From DAOVFN01 sp964607835 (GTDB lineage: Archaea; Aenigmatarchaeota; Aenigmatarchaeia; QMZP01), in contig CAZSLL010000001.1 of assembly GCA_964607835.1 (NCBI GenBank), forward strand, positions 34,425-98,424: a stretch of 64,000 bases of DNA, written 5' to 3'. The notes beneath the pieces were generated by a model. The model worked only from the letters and a program-made list of their open reading frames with translations, made no database searches and was not told where the DNA came from. Shown piece after piece: positions 32,721-41,967 of the stretch (position 1 is its first letter; every line of letters starts with the position of its first letter). A program made the translations under genes and the position numbers.

Positions 32721-33280
32721 TAGTGGAAATCCCTCACCACCGCGTTCTCCCCCCTGCCCAGGCTAAGGTAGCAGTATATCCCTGCCTTTCCCAGTGAAGC
32801 CTGGCCTGACCACTCCCGGCCCCCGAATGACACTGTCATGTCGAATGCCTCAGGGAGCCCTGTGAAAGAGAGGCTTGCGGTTTCAGTGTCATCCAGTTCA
32901 ATTTCCTGCCCATCCCCATCAACGGAAAGGTATAGAGAGACCCGCCTCCCGAGCCAGTTTCCCGCCTCCAGGCTCACATAACCGGGATTTCCCGGGTCGG
33001 GCAGTATGACCACCCACAGGGCCTCCATATCAGAGTATCTTTCAGCGCTGTTATTGCGGGCGAAATCAAGGAACTCGCCAAGCTTTTGGGTATCCTGGTC
33101 TTCTGCGAGGGCAAGATTCAGGGCGTGGGGTATCTCCCTCTCAAGGTTGTCCGCCAGAGGGCTGAGCCCAGTGTCCCTGGGGGCCGAATGCACGGCAATC
33201 TGGGGGAGTCCAAGGAAGAAAAGGGTGCACAATAGCATGGCCCCCAGTATGAAGAACTGGCCCTTAAGCCGGCGCGGCAT
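32717..33280 (-). CDS. Pilin-like anchored protein B
   Basis: 187 residues. RRLKGQFFILGAMLLCTLFF followed by LGLPQI is a basic turn plus hydrophobic helix like an archaeal type IV pilin N-terminus (K-G-Q-F-F). The remaining ~150 residues are a beta-rich extracellular domain. Its start overlaps the 3' end of the upstream gene (33264) by 17 bp, so the two are co-translated. The anchor resembles those of the 11.8-17.3 kb operon. Confidence 0.65.
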   Translation of the reverse strand: MPRRLKGQFFILGAMLLCTLFFLGLPQIAVHSAPRDTGLSPLADNLEREIPHALNLALAEDQDTQKLGEFLDFARNNSAERYSDMEALWVVILPDPGNPGYVSLEAGNWLGRRVSLYLSVDGDGQEIELDDTETASLSFTGLPEAFDMTVSFGGREWSGQASLGKAGIYCYLSLGRGENAVVRDFHY

Positions 33281-33629
33281 AGAGCCTCACCTCCAATGGG
33301 CTGAAAGATGAATCCCCTGCCAGGAGATAGGGGAATACCATGGTATTGCCTTCTGAAAGTGCCTGACCCTGGCACCCGCCCGAGGGATAGCACAACTGCA
33401 CGGAATGAGCAAAACCAGGAAGGTTGACGCTGTCCTCGATGCCCGGGGCGTCTCCTGAATAAGCAAGCTCCCTCAGTGACCCGCCGTCATCAAGCCCTGG
33501 CAGTATGTGGGAGAAATCCGCCTCAGCGAATGCTGCCTGTTTCGGAATGCTTCCTGAAAGATACGCCATGAACCCCACCAAGAGCAGACCGGCGAGAAGG
33601 GCCTCGAGCATGAAGACATAGCCTCGCAT
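33264..33629 (-). CDS. Pilin-like anchored protein A
   Basis: 121 residues. RGYVFMLEALLAGLLLVGFM is a short basic N-terminus and one hydrophobic helix containing a Glu near position +5 of the helix, as in class III and type IV pilins. The C-terminal part is a small extracellular domain with a CYPSGGC disulfide candidate. It is first of a two-gene operon with pilin-like protein B. Confidence 0.65.
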   Translation of the reverse strand: MRGYVFMLEALLAGLLLVGFMAYLSGSIPKQAAFAEADFSHILPGLDDGGSLRELAYSGDAPGIEDSVNLPGFAHSVQLCYPSGGCQGQALSEGNTMVFPYLLAGDSSFSPLEVRLYAAPA

Positions 33630-33667
33630 GCTTAATGTATTGCGGGAGTGACTAAAATACTTGGCCC

Positions 33668-34012
33668 CTAGAACTCATATCCGTATATGTTCGCCTTTAC
33701 CTGAATAATCTCTGATAGGGGGGTCTGGCGGACGTCCTCCAGGTCGATGCTGAGTGTGACCTCGCCGCTCCTTATGCCGGAAACCAGGTACCTTGCATCA
33801 GGCTCCCTGAAGACCGGGATTAGGCGGTCTGAAATATGGTCATAGGCGTACCTTGGACGGCATACGTCTCCGCCCTGGATAACCCGGACCGGGTACCCTG
33901 AGCTTGTCTTTCCCCACACCATGGAGTAATTCCCTATGTCCTCAGCCGGGTCCTCGAAATCTATTATGTCAGCCCCTGCCTTTCTTGCCATGTCAAGGTT
34001 CGTGCCTGCCAT
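33668..34012 (-). CDS. Uncharacterised soluble protein (114 aa)
   Basis: MAGTNLDMARKAGADIIDFE starts a protein of mixed alpha/beta character with GYPVRVIQGGDVCRPRYAYD and a C-terminal beta segment. It precedes the pilin-like pair on the same strand by ~40 bp and is divergent from trkH. No family recognised. Confidence 0.55.
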   Translation of the reverse strand: MAGTNLDMARKAGADIIDFEDPAEDIGNYSMVWGKTSSGYPVRVIQGGDVCRPRYAYDHISDRLIPVFREPDARYLVSGIRSGEVTLSIDLEDVRQTPLSEIIQVKANIYGYEF

Positions 34013-34094
34013 GCTTAAGGATTCAGGGAATGGCTTTTATTTCTTGCGGAACCAAAGGGGGTCCAAATATTAACATACAGGGCGAATAATATAC

Positions 34095-35534
34095 ATGGAC
34101 TTCCGCTCTGTGGCGTCTTATGTGGGGACACTGCTCGAGATACTTGGAATCATTATCCTGGTGCCTGTTTTCATTTCATGGCTTTTCGGCGACGGGATGC
34201 ATACTGGCTTCTTCATCGGGGCTGTCATAGCTTTCATATCCGGCACCTTCCTCGAGAGGAGGTTTCCCAAAGAGGAGCTCACCATGAGCGCGGCCATGGT
34301 CATCGCCGCACTGTCATTCCTCGTTGTATCGCTGGTAGGGGCAATCCCATATCTGTTCTATATGGACCCCCTGAACTCGCTCTTCGAGTCTGTGTCCGGC
34401 TTCACCACCACCGGGCTCACGGTTGTGAATCCCGAGGCCCTGCCCGCGAGCCTCCTCTTCTGGCGCTCCCTGTCCCAGTGGATAGGGGGAGTGGGAATCA
34501 TCATAATCTTCCTGATACTGGTGAGCTCTCCCGGGATGTCATCTTACTATCTTTACAAGGCAGAGGGAGGCTCAGGCATGATAGAAGCTGGAGTGAGGAG
34601 CACTGTCAGAAGGGTGCTGATGATATACTCCCTCTACACAGGGGCTGGCATGCTCCTGTTCGCCCTTGCGGGCATGCCGGTCTTCGAGGCAGTGCTCAAC
34701 GGAATAACAGGGATAGCCACGGGCGGGTTCACCACCAGGGCTGACTCAATCGCGGCCTACGGGAATATCTACATAGAGGTCATTGCCATCGCGCTGATGA
34801 CGCTTGGGGCAACTTCCTTCTTCGTGCACGCAAGGCTCTGGAGGGGGAGGTTCAGGGAATACCTGAGGAACCCTGAGACCAGGCTGTTCTGGATAATGCT
34901 CGCGGCCTTCTCTGCATTGATGGCACTCTCCTACTCCGCAAGCCCCGAGCCCATCAGGAGCGGGGTGTTCCAGGCTTTCTCCGCCCTGACTGGTACGGGT
35001 TTCAGCAACGCGGCAGTCGAAGGCGGGCTCACCAAGGTTCTCATAATCGTGCTCATGGTGGTGGGTGGCTATGCGGGCTCCACTGCAGGAGGAATCAAGC
35101 TAATCCGCTCGGGCATAATACTCAGGGCCCTTCCCTGGATGGGAAAGAAGATATCACTCCCCCAGGAGGCCGTCGTCCCATTCAAGATAGGGGGAAAGGT
35201 CATAAAGGAGGGCGACCTTTCAATAATAGCGCTTTTCACCACCATTTACCTGATAGTGCTGGGCGCAAGCTCACTCGGCCTTACCTTCATGGGATATTCC
35301 CCCCTTGACTCAGTGTTCACGGTGGCGTCTGCTGAAGGTACAGTGGGGCTCTCTGTGGTGCCCCTGGAGGACATGAATCCCGCAGGAAAGGGGATTCTGA
35401 TTGTGAACATGCTCCTCGGCAGGCTGGAGATAATCCCCTTCCTTGTGCTGATGTACATAGGTTTCAGCGCCATGCTTCATCATGCCAGGGGTTTCAGGCC
35501 GGGAAGGCCTGGGCCGAGAAAGAAAAAGGATTAA
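34095..35534 (+). CDS. TrkH-type potassium transporter
   Basis: 479 residues with about 8-10 membrane helices arranged as four M1-P-M2 repeats. The selectivity loops are visible: VSGFTTTGLTVV, ITGIATGGFTTRAD, FSALTGTGFSNAAV and ASAEGTVGLSVV, each with the key filter Gly. GGYAGSTAGGIKLIR and SQWIGGVGIIIIFLIL are family landmarks. It takes up K+ across the membrane, normally gated by a TrkA-type ring; no trkA gene is in this window. Confidence 0.93.
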   Translation: MDFRSVASYVGTLLEILGIIILVPVFISWLFGDGMHTGFFIGAVIAFISGTFLERRFPKEELTMSAAMVIAALSFLVVSLVGAIPYLFYMDPLNSLFESVSGFTTTGLTVVNPEALPASLLFWRSLSQWIGGVGIIIIFLILVSSPGMSSYYLYKAEGGSGMIEAGVRSTVRRVLMIYSLYTGAGMLLFALAGMPVFEAVLNGITGIATGGFTTRADSIAAYGNIYIEVIAIALMTLGATSFFVHARLWRGRFREYLRNPETRLFWIMLAAFSALMALSYSASPEPIRSGVFQAFSALTGTGFSNAAVEGGLTKVLIIVLMVVGGYAGSTAGGIKLIRSGIILRALPWMGKKISLPQEAVVPFKIGGKVIKEGDLSIIALFTTIYLIVLGASSLGLTFMGYSPLDSVFTVASAEGTVGLSVVPLEDMNPAGKGILIVNMLLGRLEIIPFLVLMYIGFSAMLHHARGFRPGRPGPRKKKD

Positions 35535-35557
35535 AGTGAATAATACAAACATTAACA

Positions 35558-36184
35558 ATGCTTCTCCAAATGTATGAGCGTCTTCTTGGTTACATGGGCC
35601 CCCAGAGATGGTGGCCAGTCAGCCATGGTTTCAGGCCCCCTGAGTGGGAGATTATGGTCGGGGCTGTTCTCACGCAGAACACGAACTGGGATAATGTCGA
35701 GAAGGCCCTCACCAACATCGAGAGAGCCGGGATTAAGGACAGGGAATCCCTCCTTTCGCTCAGTAACCAGGAGCTTGCAGAGCTCATAAGGCCCAGCGGC
35801 TACTACAACCAGAAGGCAAGGAAGCTGAAGGGGCTGGCAGGTTTCAGTGGGGAGCTCAACAGGAAGAACCTCCTCTCCCTCTGGGGAATAGGCCCGGAGA
35901 CAGCTGACTCCATACTGCTTTATACCATGAACAAGGCGTTCTTCGTCATTGACGCCTACACCCTGAGGATATTCTCGAGGCTGGAGCTCATGGAAAAGGG
36001 CTCCTCATACGAGAAGGCCCGGGAATTCTTCGAGAACAGGCTTCCGAGAGACCCCAGGCTGTACCGGGAGTTCCACGCCCTGCTCGTGGAGATGGGCAAG
36101 AGGTTCTGCAGGCCAAGGCCCCTCTGCGGGGAATGCCCCATGTCAGAGTTCTGCAGGTATGAAGGCAGGACAGACAGGGTTTAG
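35558..36184 (+). CDS. Endonuclease III-like DNA glycosylase (HhH-GPD, Fe-S)
   Basis: 208 residues. WEIMVGAVLTQNTNWDNVEK starts the glycosylase core. LLSLWGIGPETADSILLY is the helix-hairpin-helix, followed by the catalytic Asp in FFVIDAYTLRIF. The 4Fe-4S motif is CRPRPLCGECPMSEFC (C-x6-C-x2-C-x5-C). The position equivalent to the Lys of bifunctional Nth is not Lys (the helix reads GIGPETADS), so it may be monofunctional, as in the archaeal MIG or MutY-like branch. It follows trkH by 24 bp. Confidence 0.9.
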   Translation: MLLQMYERLLGYMGPQRWWPVSHGFRPPEWEIMVGAVLTQNTNWDNVEKALTNIERAGIKDRESLLSLSNQELAELIRPSGYYNQKARKLKGLAGFSGELNRKNLLSLWGIGPETADSILLYTMNKAFFVIDAYTLRIFSRLELMEKGSSYEKAREFFENRLPRDPRLYREFHALLVEMGKRFCRPRPLCGECPMSEFCRYEGRTDRV

Positions 36185-36200
36185 GTGACAAGTGGACGGC

Positions 36201-36557
36201 ATGGCTGGATTATCGAACACCGGACAGGTCTACAGGGATTTCATAGGCAGGGACAGCGCTTCCCTGGGCATCCGCGGAAAGCTCGATTCGCTGGCAAGGC
36301 TTTACCGGGAGCTGACCGAACTTGAGATACTCGAGCACGGGAATGAGTTCAGAGAAACCTACCTTCACAGGGCCTGCCAGAGGCTTAGTGTCAGGGTAAA
36401 GCATATCTCGTCTGACCTGGATGGCGGACTGCCTGAAGTAATGGATGGCTTCGAGGAAGCCCTTACCCGAAGATTCGGGAAAGAGAGGGCGCTTGGCATC
36501 CATACAGCTTACTCCAGCCAGATGGAGGACGCCAGGAGAAGGCTATCTAATCTATAA
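36201..36557 (+). CDS. Uncharacterised helical protein (118 aa)
   Basis: Soluble and helix-rich (ASLGIRGKLDSLARLYRELT, then EEALTRRFGKERALGIHTAY). It follows the glycosylase gene closely; a GGTGA motif (36184-36188) precedes both ATG 36201 and an in-frame GTG at 36192, so the start is uncertain by three codons. Its 3' end overlaps the convergent DUF357 gene by 11 bp. No family recognised. Confidence 0.6.
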   Translation: MAGLSNTGQVYRDFIGRDSASLGIRGKLDSLARLYRELTELEILEHGNEFRETYLHRACQRLSVRVKHISSDLDGGLPEVMDGFEEALTRRFGKERALGIHTAYSSQMEDARRRLSNL

Positions 36558-36798
36558 GGCCAAGGTGCCTGCAGGCCTCAAGGAGCCCCCATGCGTATAT
36601 GACGGCCTCGAAGGCCCTGACCAGGTCACCTTTCTCAAGGAAATGCGAGCAGTCGCTGATGTATGCCACAATGTTCTCCCTTATCGGATTAAGGTCTTTA
36701 TCCGGAAGCTTCCCGGTCGGTGAGAAGGAAGAGAACTCCTTCCTGAGCCTCTCCAGCCATTTCTCTGTCTCACTCCTGAGGGTTCCCTCTGTGCCCAT
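36547..36798 (-). CDS. DUF357 family protein
   Basis: 83 residues, nearly all helical. ENIVAYISDCSHFLEKGDLV and RAFEAVIYAWGLLEACRHLG match the DUF357 signature (N-I-x-x-Y-x-x-D-S/C-x-x-F-x-x-x-G-D-x-x-x-A-F-E-A-x-x-Y-A). This archaeal family is small and uncharacterised. It is convergent with the gene at 36201 and divergent from the PEP-synthase-like gene. Confidence 0.88.
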   Translation of the reverse strand: MGTEGTLRSETEKWLERLRKEFSSFSPTGKLPDKDLNPIRENIVAYISDCSHFLEKGDLVRAFEAVIYAWGLLEACRHLGLID

Positions 36799-36871
36799 TC
36801 TTACACCTGACTAGACATGGATTGTAGTTAAATAACTTTTTCGTCATATATCAAAAACAGGGTGGTCATTC

Positions 36872-39328
36872 TTGGGAGAATACACGGTAAAGCTCGATTC
36901 TGTATCTTCAGGCGTTCACGGTGTGGGCCAGAAGGCAAAAAGGCTTGGAGGGCTGCTGTCGACAGGCCTTCCTGTACCATCGGGTTTTGTCATCAATGAG
37001 AGCGCTCTTGAGAAATTCCTCAAGCACAACAAGATACTCAGCAGGATATCAGGGATGGTCGAGGAGTCGCATTCAGCAGGAGCCGGAAGGCTCAAGGAAA
37101 TATCCGAGCACATACAGGGCATGATTATCAACGGCATAATGCCGGACTTCCTTGACTCCGCCATAAAGGGGGAATACCAGGACCTCTCCATCGGAAGGGA
37201 GGCCAAGGAGATTGGGGGGGCGGCCCTTGACCTCATCAGAGCGGGCAGGGACAGCGTTTTCGTTACAGTTAGGCCCTCCCCTTCCTCAGGGGGCCTTCCT
37301 TCAGCCAATTTCACCGGCCAGATGAAGACCCTCGTAGGGCTCAGGGGTCACCAGACCATTATAGACGCCATAAAGGAGAGCTGGGCATCCCTGTTCAGCA
37401 TCAGGGCCATGCTCTACAGAAAGAGGAAAAGGATGCAGGATGTTCCGTCCATGGCCGTAATTGTCCAGAAATCGCTCGAGCCAGAGAAGGCTGGTTTCGC
37501 ATACACCTCGGTTCCAGAGACCGGGGACAGTTCCATGGTGTTAATCGAGGGCTCATGGGGATACTCCGAGTCCATAATATCGGGCGTGGTTTCTCCTGAC
37601 GAGTTCCTGGTGAGCAAGGAGACAGGGGAAGTGGTGAGCAAGACCGTGAGGAAAAAGCCATGGCTCAAGAGGATAAACGAGATGACAGGAAAGATAAGCC
37701 GGGAGCCCGTGTTCAGGGAGAGGATTGAGGCTGAGATAATCAACCCAAAGGAAATAAAGAAGATAATGGACCTGTCAGCCAGAGTGGAAAAGCATTTTGG
37801 CGGCCATCCCCAGCTCATAGAGTGGGCAGTGGAAAGGGGAAGGGTTTTCCTTATCGATGCCGGTCACATACCAAACTACGGGTACTCAGGGGAGCAGCAG
37901 GAAGAGCCTGAGCAGGGAAGGGAGCTTGCATCAGGTATATGCGTGTTCAGGGGACATGCGAGGGGCACGGTTCGGGTGTTCAGCTCAATAAGCGACATGG
38001 AGAGGATTGAGAAAGGGGACATACTGGTCACCAGGATGACCATACCAGAGCTGGTTCCTGTTTTCGGCATTATAGGTGGCGTGGTGACAGAGGAGGGCTC
38101 GAGGTCATGCCATGCTGCCATGCTGGCGAGGGAGTTCGGGGTTCCCTGCGTGGTGCTCGCAAAGGGGGCCGTGTCCGGAGCACAGGAAGGCCAGCAGGCT
38201 GTTCTTGACGCAACCTCTGGGAGGCTGCTAATGCATGATGAATCCCGGCCACAGGGACCCGGCCAGGCGTTCGGCCAGCAGGAGGGTTTCCCGCCCCAAA
38301 ACCAATTCGCGGGCTGGCAGAATTTGCACCCAGACCAGGCCCATGGAATGCCGGATTCGTATGGGAAATCCCGCACCGATAATCCCCCGGATTCAATGCA
38401 TAATCCCCCCGGGATTGACCCACAAAACCAGCGGGATTTGCCTGATGACGGGGTCACTGCAACGGGGATTAAGGCCATAGTTTCCATTCCCTCCGGCATT
38501 GGAGATACTCCCGGGCTTGCCGACGGAGTGGGACTGGTCAGGGCGGAGCACATAATCACAGAGACAGGAAAGCATCCCTTCTACGTCATAAGGCACAACC
38601 CAGAGGAGGTCATCAGATCCCTTGTCTCCAGCCTCAGCCGGATAGCCAAGGCATTCTATCCCAAGCCTGTATGGTACAGGTCAATTGACATAAGGTCTGA
38701 CGAGTTCAGGGAGCTGGAGGGCGGGCAGTTCGAGCCCTCGGAGAACAACCCCATAATGGGGTGGCACGGGATAAGGAGGAGCCTTGACCAGCCCGAGCTG
38801 CTGAAGATTGAGATAGAGATTATAGAGAGACTCTACAGGGAGGGATTATCCAATATCGCCCTGGGCATCCCCTTCCTCTCAAGCGTTGAGGAGCTCAGGG
38901 CGGTCAGGTCAATGTGCAAGCAGCCCATCAAGATAGGGGTCATGGTGGAGACCCCCTCTGCCGGACTGCAGATAGACAAGCTCTGCAGAGAAGGGATTGC
39001 CTTTGCCGCCATAGGCCTGAACGACCTTACCCAGCTCACCCTGGGAGTGGACAGGGAGAACTCCAGCATATCAAAGCTCTACTCAGAGCTTAACCCCGCG
39101 GTGATTAACCTCATGAAGCACGTCCTGAGGACCTGCAGGGAATTCTCTGTGGAGACCTCTGTGTACGGGGACTTCGTGACTGACCCGGGCATAGCCGAGT
39201 CACTGGTCAAGCTGGGCGTGGGCTCCATATCAACAGAGGCCGAGAACATCCAGGAAGTTCGGGGGATTATCTCAAGGGCTGAGAGAAGGATAATCCTTGA
39301 GAACATGCGTGAAAGGCAGAACGGTTAA
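36872..39328 (+). CDS. Phosphoenolpyruvate synthase-like protein, active-site Cys replaced
   Basis: 818 residues with the three PEP-synthase parts. First is an ATP-grasp domain (KAKRLGGLLSTGLPVPSGFV; VTVRPSPSSGGLPSANFTGQ). Second is a phosphohistidine domain with EEGSRSCHAAMLAREFGVPC, holding the transfer His. Third is a C-terminal PEP/pyruvate barrel (LVRAEHIITETGKHPF; IGVMVETPSAGLQIDKL; GLNDLTQLTLGVDRE). Where family members have SICGQ with the catalytic Cys, this one reads TSVYGD (about residue 764). A ~70-residue Gln/Pro/Asn-rich linker (about 455-526) separates the last two domains. Translation appears to start at a TTG with GGTGG just upstream. It may not carry out normal pyruvate-to-PEP chemistry. 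Confidence 0.85.
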   Translation: MGEYTVKLDSVSSGVHGVGQKAKRLGGLLSTGLPVPSGFVINESALEKFLKHNKILSRISGMVEESHSAGAGRLKEISEHIQGMIINGIMPDFLDSAIKGEYQDLSIGREAKEIGGAALDLIRAGRDSVFVTVRPSPSSGGLPSANFTGQMKTLVGLRGHQTIIDAIKESWASLFSIRAMLYRKRKRMQDVPSMAVIVQKSLEPEKAGFAYTSVPETGDSSMVLIEGSWGYSESIISGVVSPDEFLVSKETGEVVSKTVRKKPWLKRINEMTGKISREPVFRERIEAEIINPKEIKKIMDLSARVEKHFGGHPQLIEWAVERGRVFLIDAGHIPNYGYSGEQQEEPEQGRELASGICVFRGHARGTVRVFSSISDMERIEKGDILVTRMTIPELVPVFGIIGGVVTEEGSRSCHAAMLAREFGVPCVVLAKGAVSGAQEGQQAVLDATSGRLLMHDESRPQGPGQAFGQQEGFPPQNQFAGWQNLHPDQAHGMPDSYGKSRTDNPPDSMHNPPGIDPQNQRDLPDDGVTATGIKAIVSIPSGIGDTPGLADGVGLVRAEHIITETGKHPFYVIRHNPEEVIRSLVSSLSRIAKAFYPKPVWYRSIDIRSDEFRELEGGQFEPSENNPIMGWHGIRRSLDQPELLKIEIEIIERLYREGLSNIALGIPFLSSVEELRAVRSMCKQPIKIGVMVETPSAGLQIDKLCREGIAFAAIGLNDLTQLTLGVDRENSSISKLYSELNPAVINLMKHVLRTCREFSVETSVYGDFVTDPGIAESLVKLGVGSISTEAENIQEVRGIISRAERRIILENMRERQNG

Positions 39329-39353
39329 AAAGCTTTCTGGGACCGGATTGTTT

Positions 39354-39704
39354 ATGAGAGAACCTGTCCTGCCTCAGCTGCACGGTGATAAGGCCATCGG
39401 ATACAGGGATGCGCTTAGAGAGGCACACGAATACTGCAACTCGCTTGTTGCAGACCTGGCTGAATTCGATGGTGATGGCATGCCTGGCTGCATGTACTTC
39501 CTGAGGCACGCTATGGTAATGGAGGCAAGGGAAGCTAAAAAGCGGTTCGAGGAGCTCCTGGTTACTGATGATTACGGAACCGGGGAAGACATCAACAGAG
39601 CGAGGATTCATGGAGCAAGGATGTGCAGGGGGTTTGAATGCAGCTATGACATCATGGTAAGGGACACCATGCCATGGGAAAAATCAGAACCGAAAAGTAT
39701 TTAA
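39354..39704 (+). CDS. Uncharacterised soluble protein (116 aa)
   Basis: MREPVLPQLHGDKAIGYRDA leads a helical protein with conserved-looking Cys and His (HEYCNSLVADLAEF, MPGCMYFLRHAMVM, GARMCRGFECSYD). TTAAAAAGC at about 39326-39334 gives a promoter with leaderless spacing to ATG 39354, so the longer frame from 39297, which overlaps the PEP-synthase gene, is not preferred. No family recognised; metal binding is possible. Confidence 0.6.
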   Translation: MREPVLPQLHGDKAIGYRDALREAHEYCNSLVADLAEFDGDGMPGCMYFLRHAMVMEAREAKKRFEELLVTDDYGTGEDINRARIHGARMCRGFECSYDIMVRDTMPWEKSEPKSI

Positions 39705-39739
39705 ATACGTATTGTGTTACTAATATTTAGTAACAACAG

Positions 39740-41914
39740 ATGGAGATTATTATGGAAAAGGGGATTCTGGGTATGGTGGCGTTCTGCCTCATGGCTGTGG
39801 CAATGCTCAGCCCTGCGGTTTCCGCGATGGCTGAGATAGATCATGTCACCATTTCGCCTACGTACCCCGATGCATGGGACGACATGACCTGCAACGCCCA
39901 TGTGAGTGAGATTCACGGAAGCCTGGAGTCCATAAGGTTCACCTGGTTCAGGAACGGCGTGGGTGTGCGGGAATACACCAGGACCATACACGGCTCCTAC
40001 GCATCAGAGACCGACACCCTTGACTCCTTCTTCACCAGGGAAGGGGACGAGATTTCGTGCAGGGTTGATGTATGGGACGAGTGCGATAACAAGGATACTG
40101 AAATCGTGAGCGTGCACGTTAGAGAGGCCAGCCAGAACAATCCCCCGGTGATTGAGGGGATTCCTGACCAGATGGGAGAAACAGGAGAGATTATAGAGAT
40201 AAATCTCTGGGATTATGCTTCTGATGCGGAGGACTCTGACAGCGAACTGGAGTTCACCATTGATGTCCAGCCGAACCATGACATAGTGGAGTGCCACATA
40301 TACAATGACAGGTATCTCAATTGCGGCCCTGCCAGGCAGCTGGGCCAGACAGCAGTGACCCTGAGGGTGACAGACACCAGGGGGGCGTGGGACACTGACA
40401 CGTTCGTGATATGCATAAGGGGGGACTGTCCGTCATGCAGCAACGAGCCCCCGGAGATAGGGTCCATTGACATTGAGCCCAACCATCCGGATGAGGATGA
40501 TGACATTGAGTGCGAGGTCACGGTGGAGGACAATGACGGCAACCTTGAAAAGGTCGAGTTCAGGTGGTATGTGGACGGTGACCTGGAGAGGACAAGGACC
40601 AGGGACGTTTCAGGGCATTCTGACACAGTGAGCGACATACTTTATTCAGGCAAGACCTCAGAGGGGGATGAAGTGAAATGTAGGGCTACCGTGGAGGACA
40701 CGGACGGGGAGACCGAGACCAGGAGCGCTTATGTGGAGGTAGAGGATGATGATTTCTGCAGGATTGACATATACGACCTGGAGGTTGAGGACCAGGAGGA
40801 TATAAGGTTCAGGATAAGGAACAGGGGAGACCAGGACACAGAAGTCGAGTACAGGATATACGTCAACGGCGACAGGGTAGAAGAGGATGATGTCTACATT
40901 GATGAGGGCGAATCTGAGAGAATAAGCTTCGAGTATGATGATTTCGATGAGGACGAGGACTACGAGATAAGGGTGTGGGCCCGCGCGGACTGCGGGGACA
41001 CTGATGAAGAGGAAGTGGAGTATGACATTCTCGGTGACTGCAGCATACACATATTCAATCTCAGGGTTCGGAACGGGGAGCAGATATCATTCGACATAGT
41101 CAACGGCGGGAATGATGACGAGTATGTTGAGTACAGGATTTACATAAACGGGTTCAGGGTCGAGGAGGATGACATAGAGGTGGACGAGGGGGACACCGAG
41201 ACAATATATTACATATATGATGATTTCAGCGAGGGACAGGAATACGAGATACGGGCCTACGTGCATGCGGAGTGCGGAAGGTCTGACTCCAGAAGGGTCT
41301 TCTACAGGCCCTTTGTGGATGATGGTGACCAGGACGGAGGGGACTCTGATGGCGGGGACTCCGGCCAGGCTGTGTGCAACTACAACCTGATTTGCGAGGC
41401 AGGGGAAAGCTGGGGCACCTGCCCATATGACTGCCCCGCGCCTGAGCCCGAGCCGGCTCCAACCAGCGTGAAGATAACCCCCACTGACATCGACGTGAAC
41501 AGGTACAAGTCAAAGGTGGTCACCATAGAGATAGAATCGAGAATAAGCCAGGATTTCAGCATAGCTGTTCTGGGAGTGCCCCAGGAGTGGCTTGATTACG
41601 ACCGCGAGGTTCATGCTGACGGGAAGAGCTTCGCATACGTCTTCGTCAACCCAAGGGAGCTTGGAGAGCACCAGTTCGTGGTCAGGGTGGCTGCCCAGGA
41701 AGAGGGCCTGGAGTTCGCGGAGGGAATAAATCTCTTCGTGGCGAGGCAGGATGATGCTCCGGCACAGGGAGACGGGATTACGGGCGCGATTTGGGGGGTT
41801 TTCTCCAACATATACGCCATCATAATCCTCATAATAATAGCCTCGATAGTGCTCCTCTACGTAGCGGTTAACTATCTGGGGCCAGAGGAAGAGATTACAT
41901 TTCGGTATCGATAA
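39740..41914 (+). CDS. Secreted surface protein with Ig-like and CARDB-like repeats, C-terminal anchor
   Basis: 724 residues: signal peptide (MVAFCLMAVAMLSPAVSA), then Ig-like modules with Cys pairs (DDMTCNAHVSEIHGSLESIR; the parallel DDIECEVTVEDNDGNLEKVE is a second copy). Two near-identical acidic CARDB-like modules follow (EVEYRIYVNGDRVEEDDVYI and YVEYRIYINGFRVEEDDIEV, about residues 375-410 and 450-490). A Cys segment CNYNLICEAGESWGTCPYDC, another beta domain and a membrane helix (AIIILIIIASIVLLYVAVNY) end the protein. A TATA box TATTTAAATAC (39699-39709) lies upstream. It is probably an S-layer-associated or cell-envelope protein. Confidence 0.8.
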   Translation: MEIIMEKGILGMVAFCLMAVAMLSPAVSAMAEIDHVTISPTYPDAWDDMTCNAHVSEIHGSLESIRFTWFRNGVGVREYTRTIHGSYASETDTLDSFFTREGDEISCRVDVWDECDNKDTEIVSVHVREASQNNPPVIEGIPDQMGETGEIIEINLWDYASDAEDSDSELEFTIDVQPNHDIVECHIYNDRYLNCGPARQLGQTAVTLRVTDTRGAWDTDTFVICIRGDCPSCSNEPPEIGSIDIEPNHPDEDDDIECEVTVEDNDGNLEKVEFRWYVDGDLERTRTRDVSGHSDTVSDILYSGKTSEGDEVKCRATVEDTDGETETRSAYVEVEDDDFCRIDIYDLEVEDQEDIRFRIRNRGDQDTEVEYRIYVNGDRVEEDDVYIDEGESERISFEYDDFDEDEDYEIRVWARADCGDTDEEEVEYDILGDCSIHIFNLRVRNGEQISFDIVNGGNDDEYVEYRIYINGFRVEEDDIEVDEGDTETIYYIYDDFSEGQEYEIRAYVHAECGRSDSRRVFYRPFVDDGDQDGGDSDGGDSGQAVCNYNLICEAGESWGTCPYDCPAPEPEPAPTSVKITPTDIDVNRYKSKVVTIEIESRISQDFSIAVLGVPQEWLDYDREVHADGKSFAYVFVNPRELGEHQFVVRVAAQEEGLEFAEGINLFVARQDDAPAQGDGITGAIWGVFSNIYAIIILIIIASIVLLYVAVNYLGPEEEITFRYR

Positions 41915-41967
41915 TTTTATAAGCGTTTTCCTGATGGTCTTATAAAAGTTTTTGTTCATTTTAGGCT

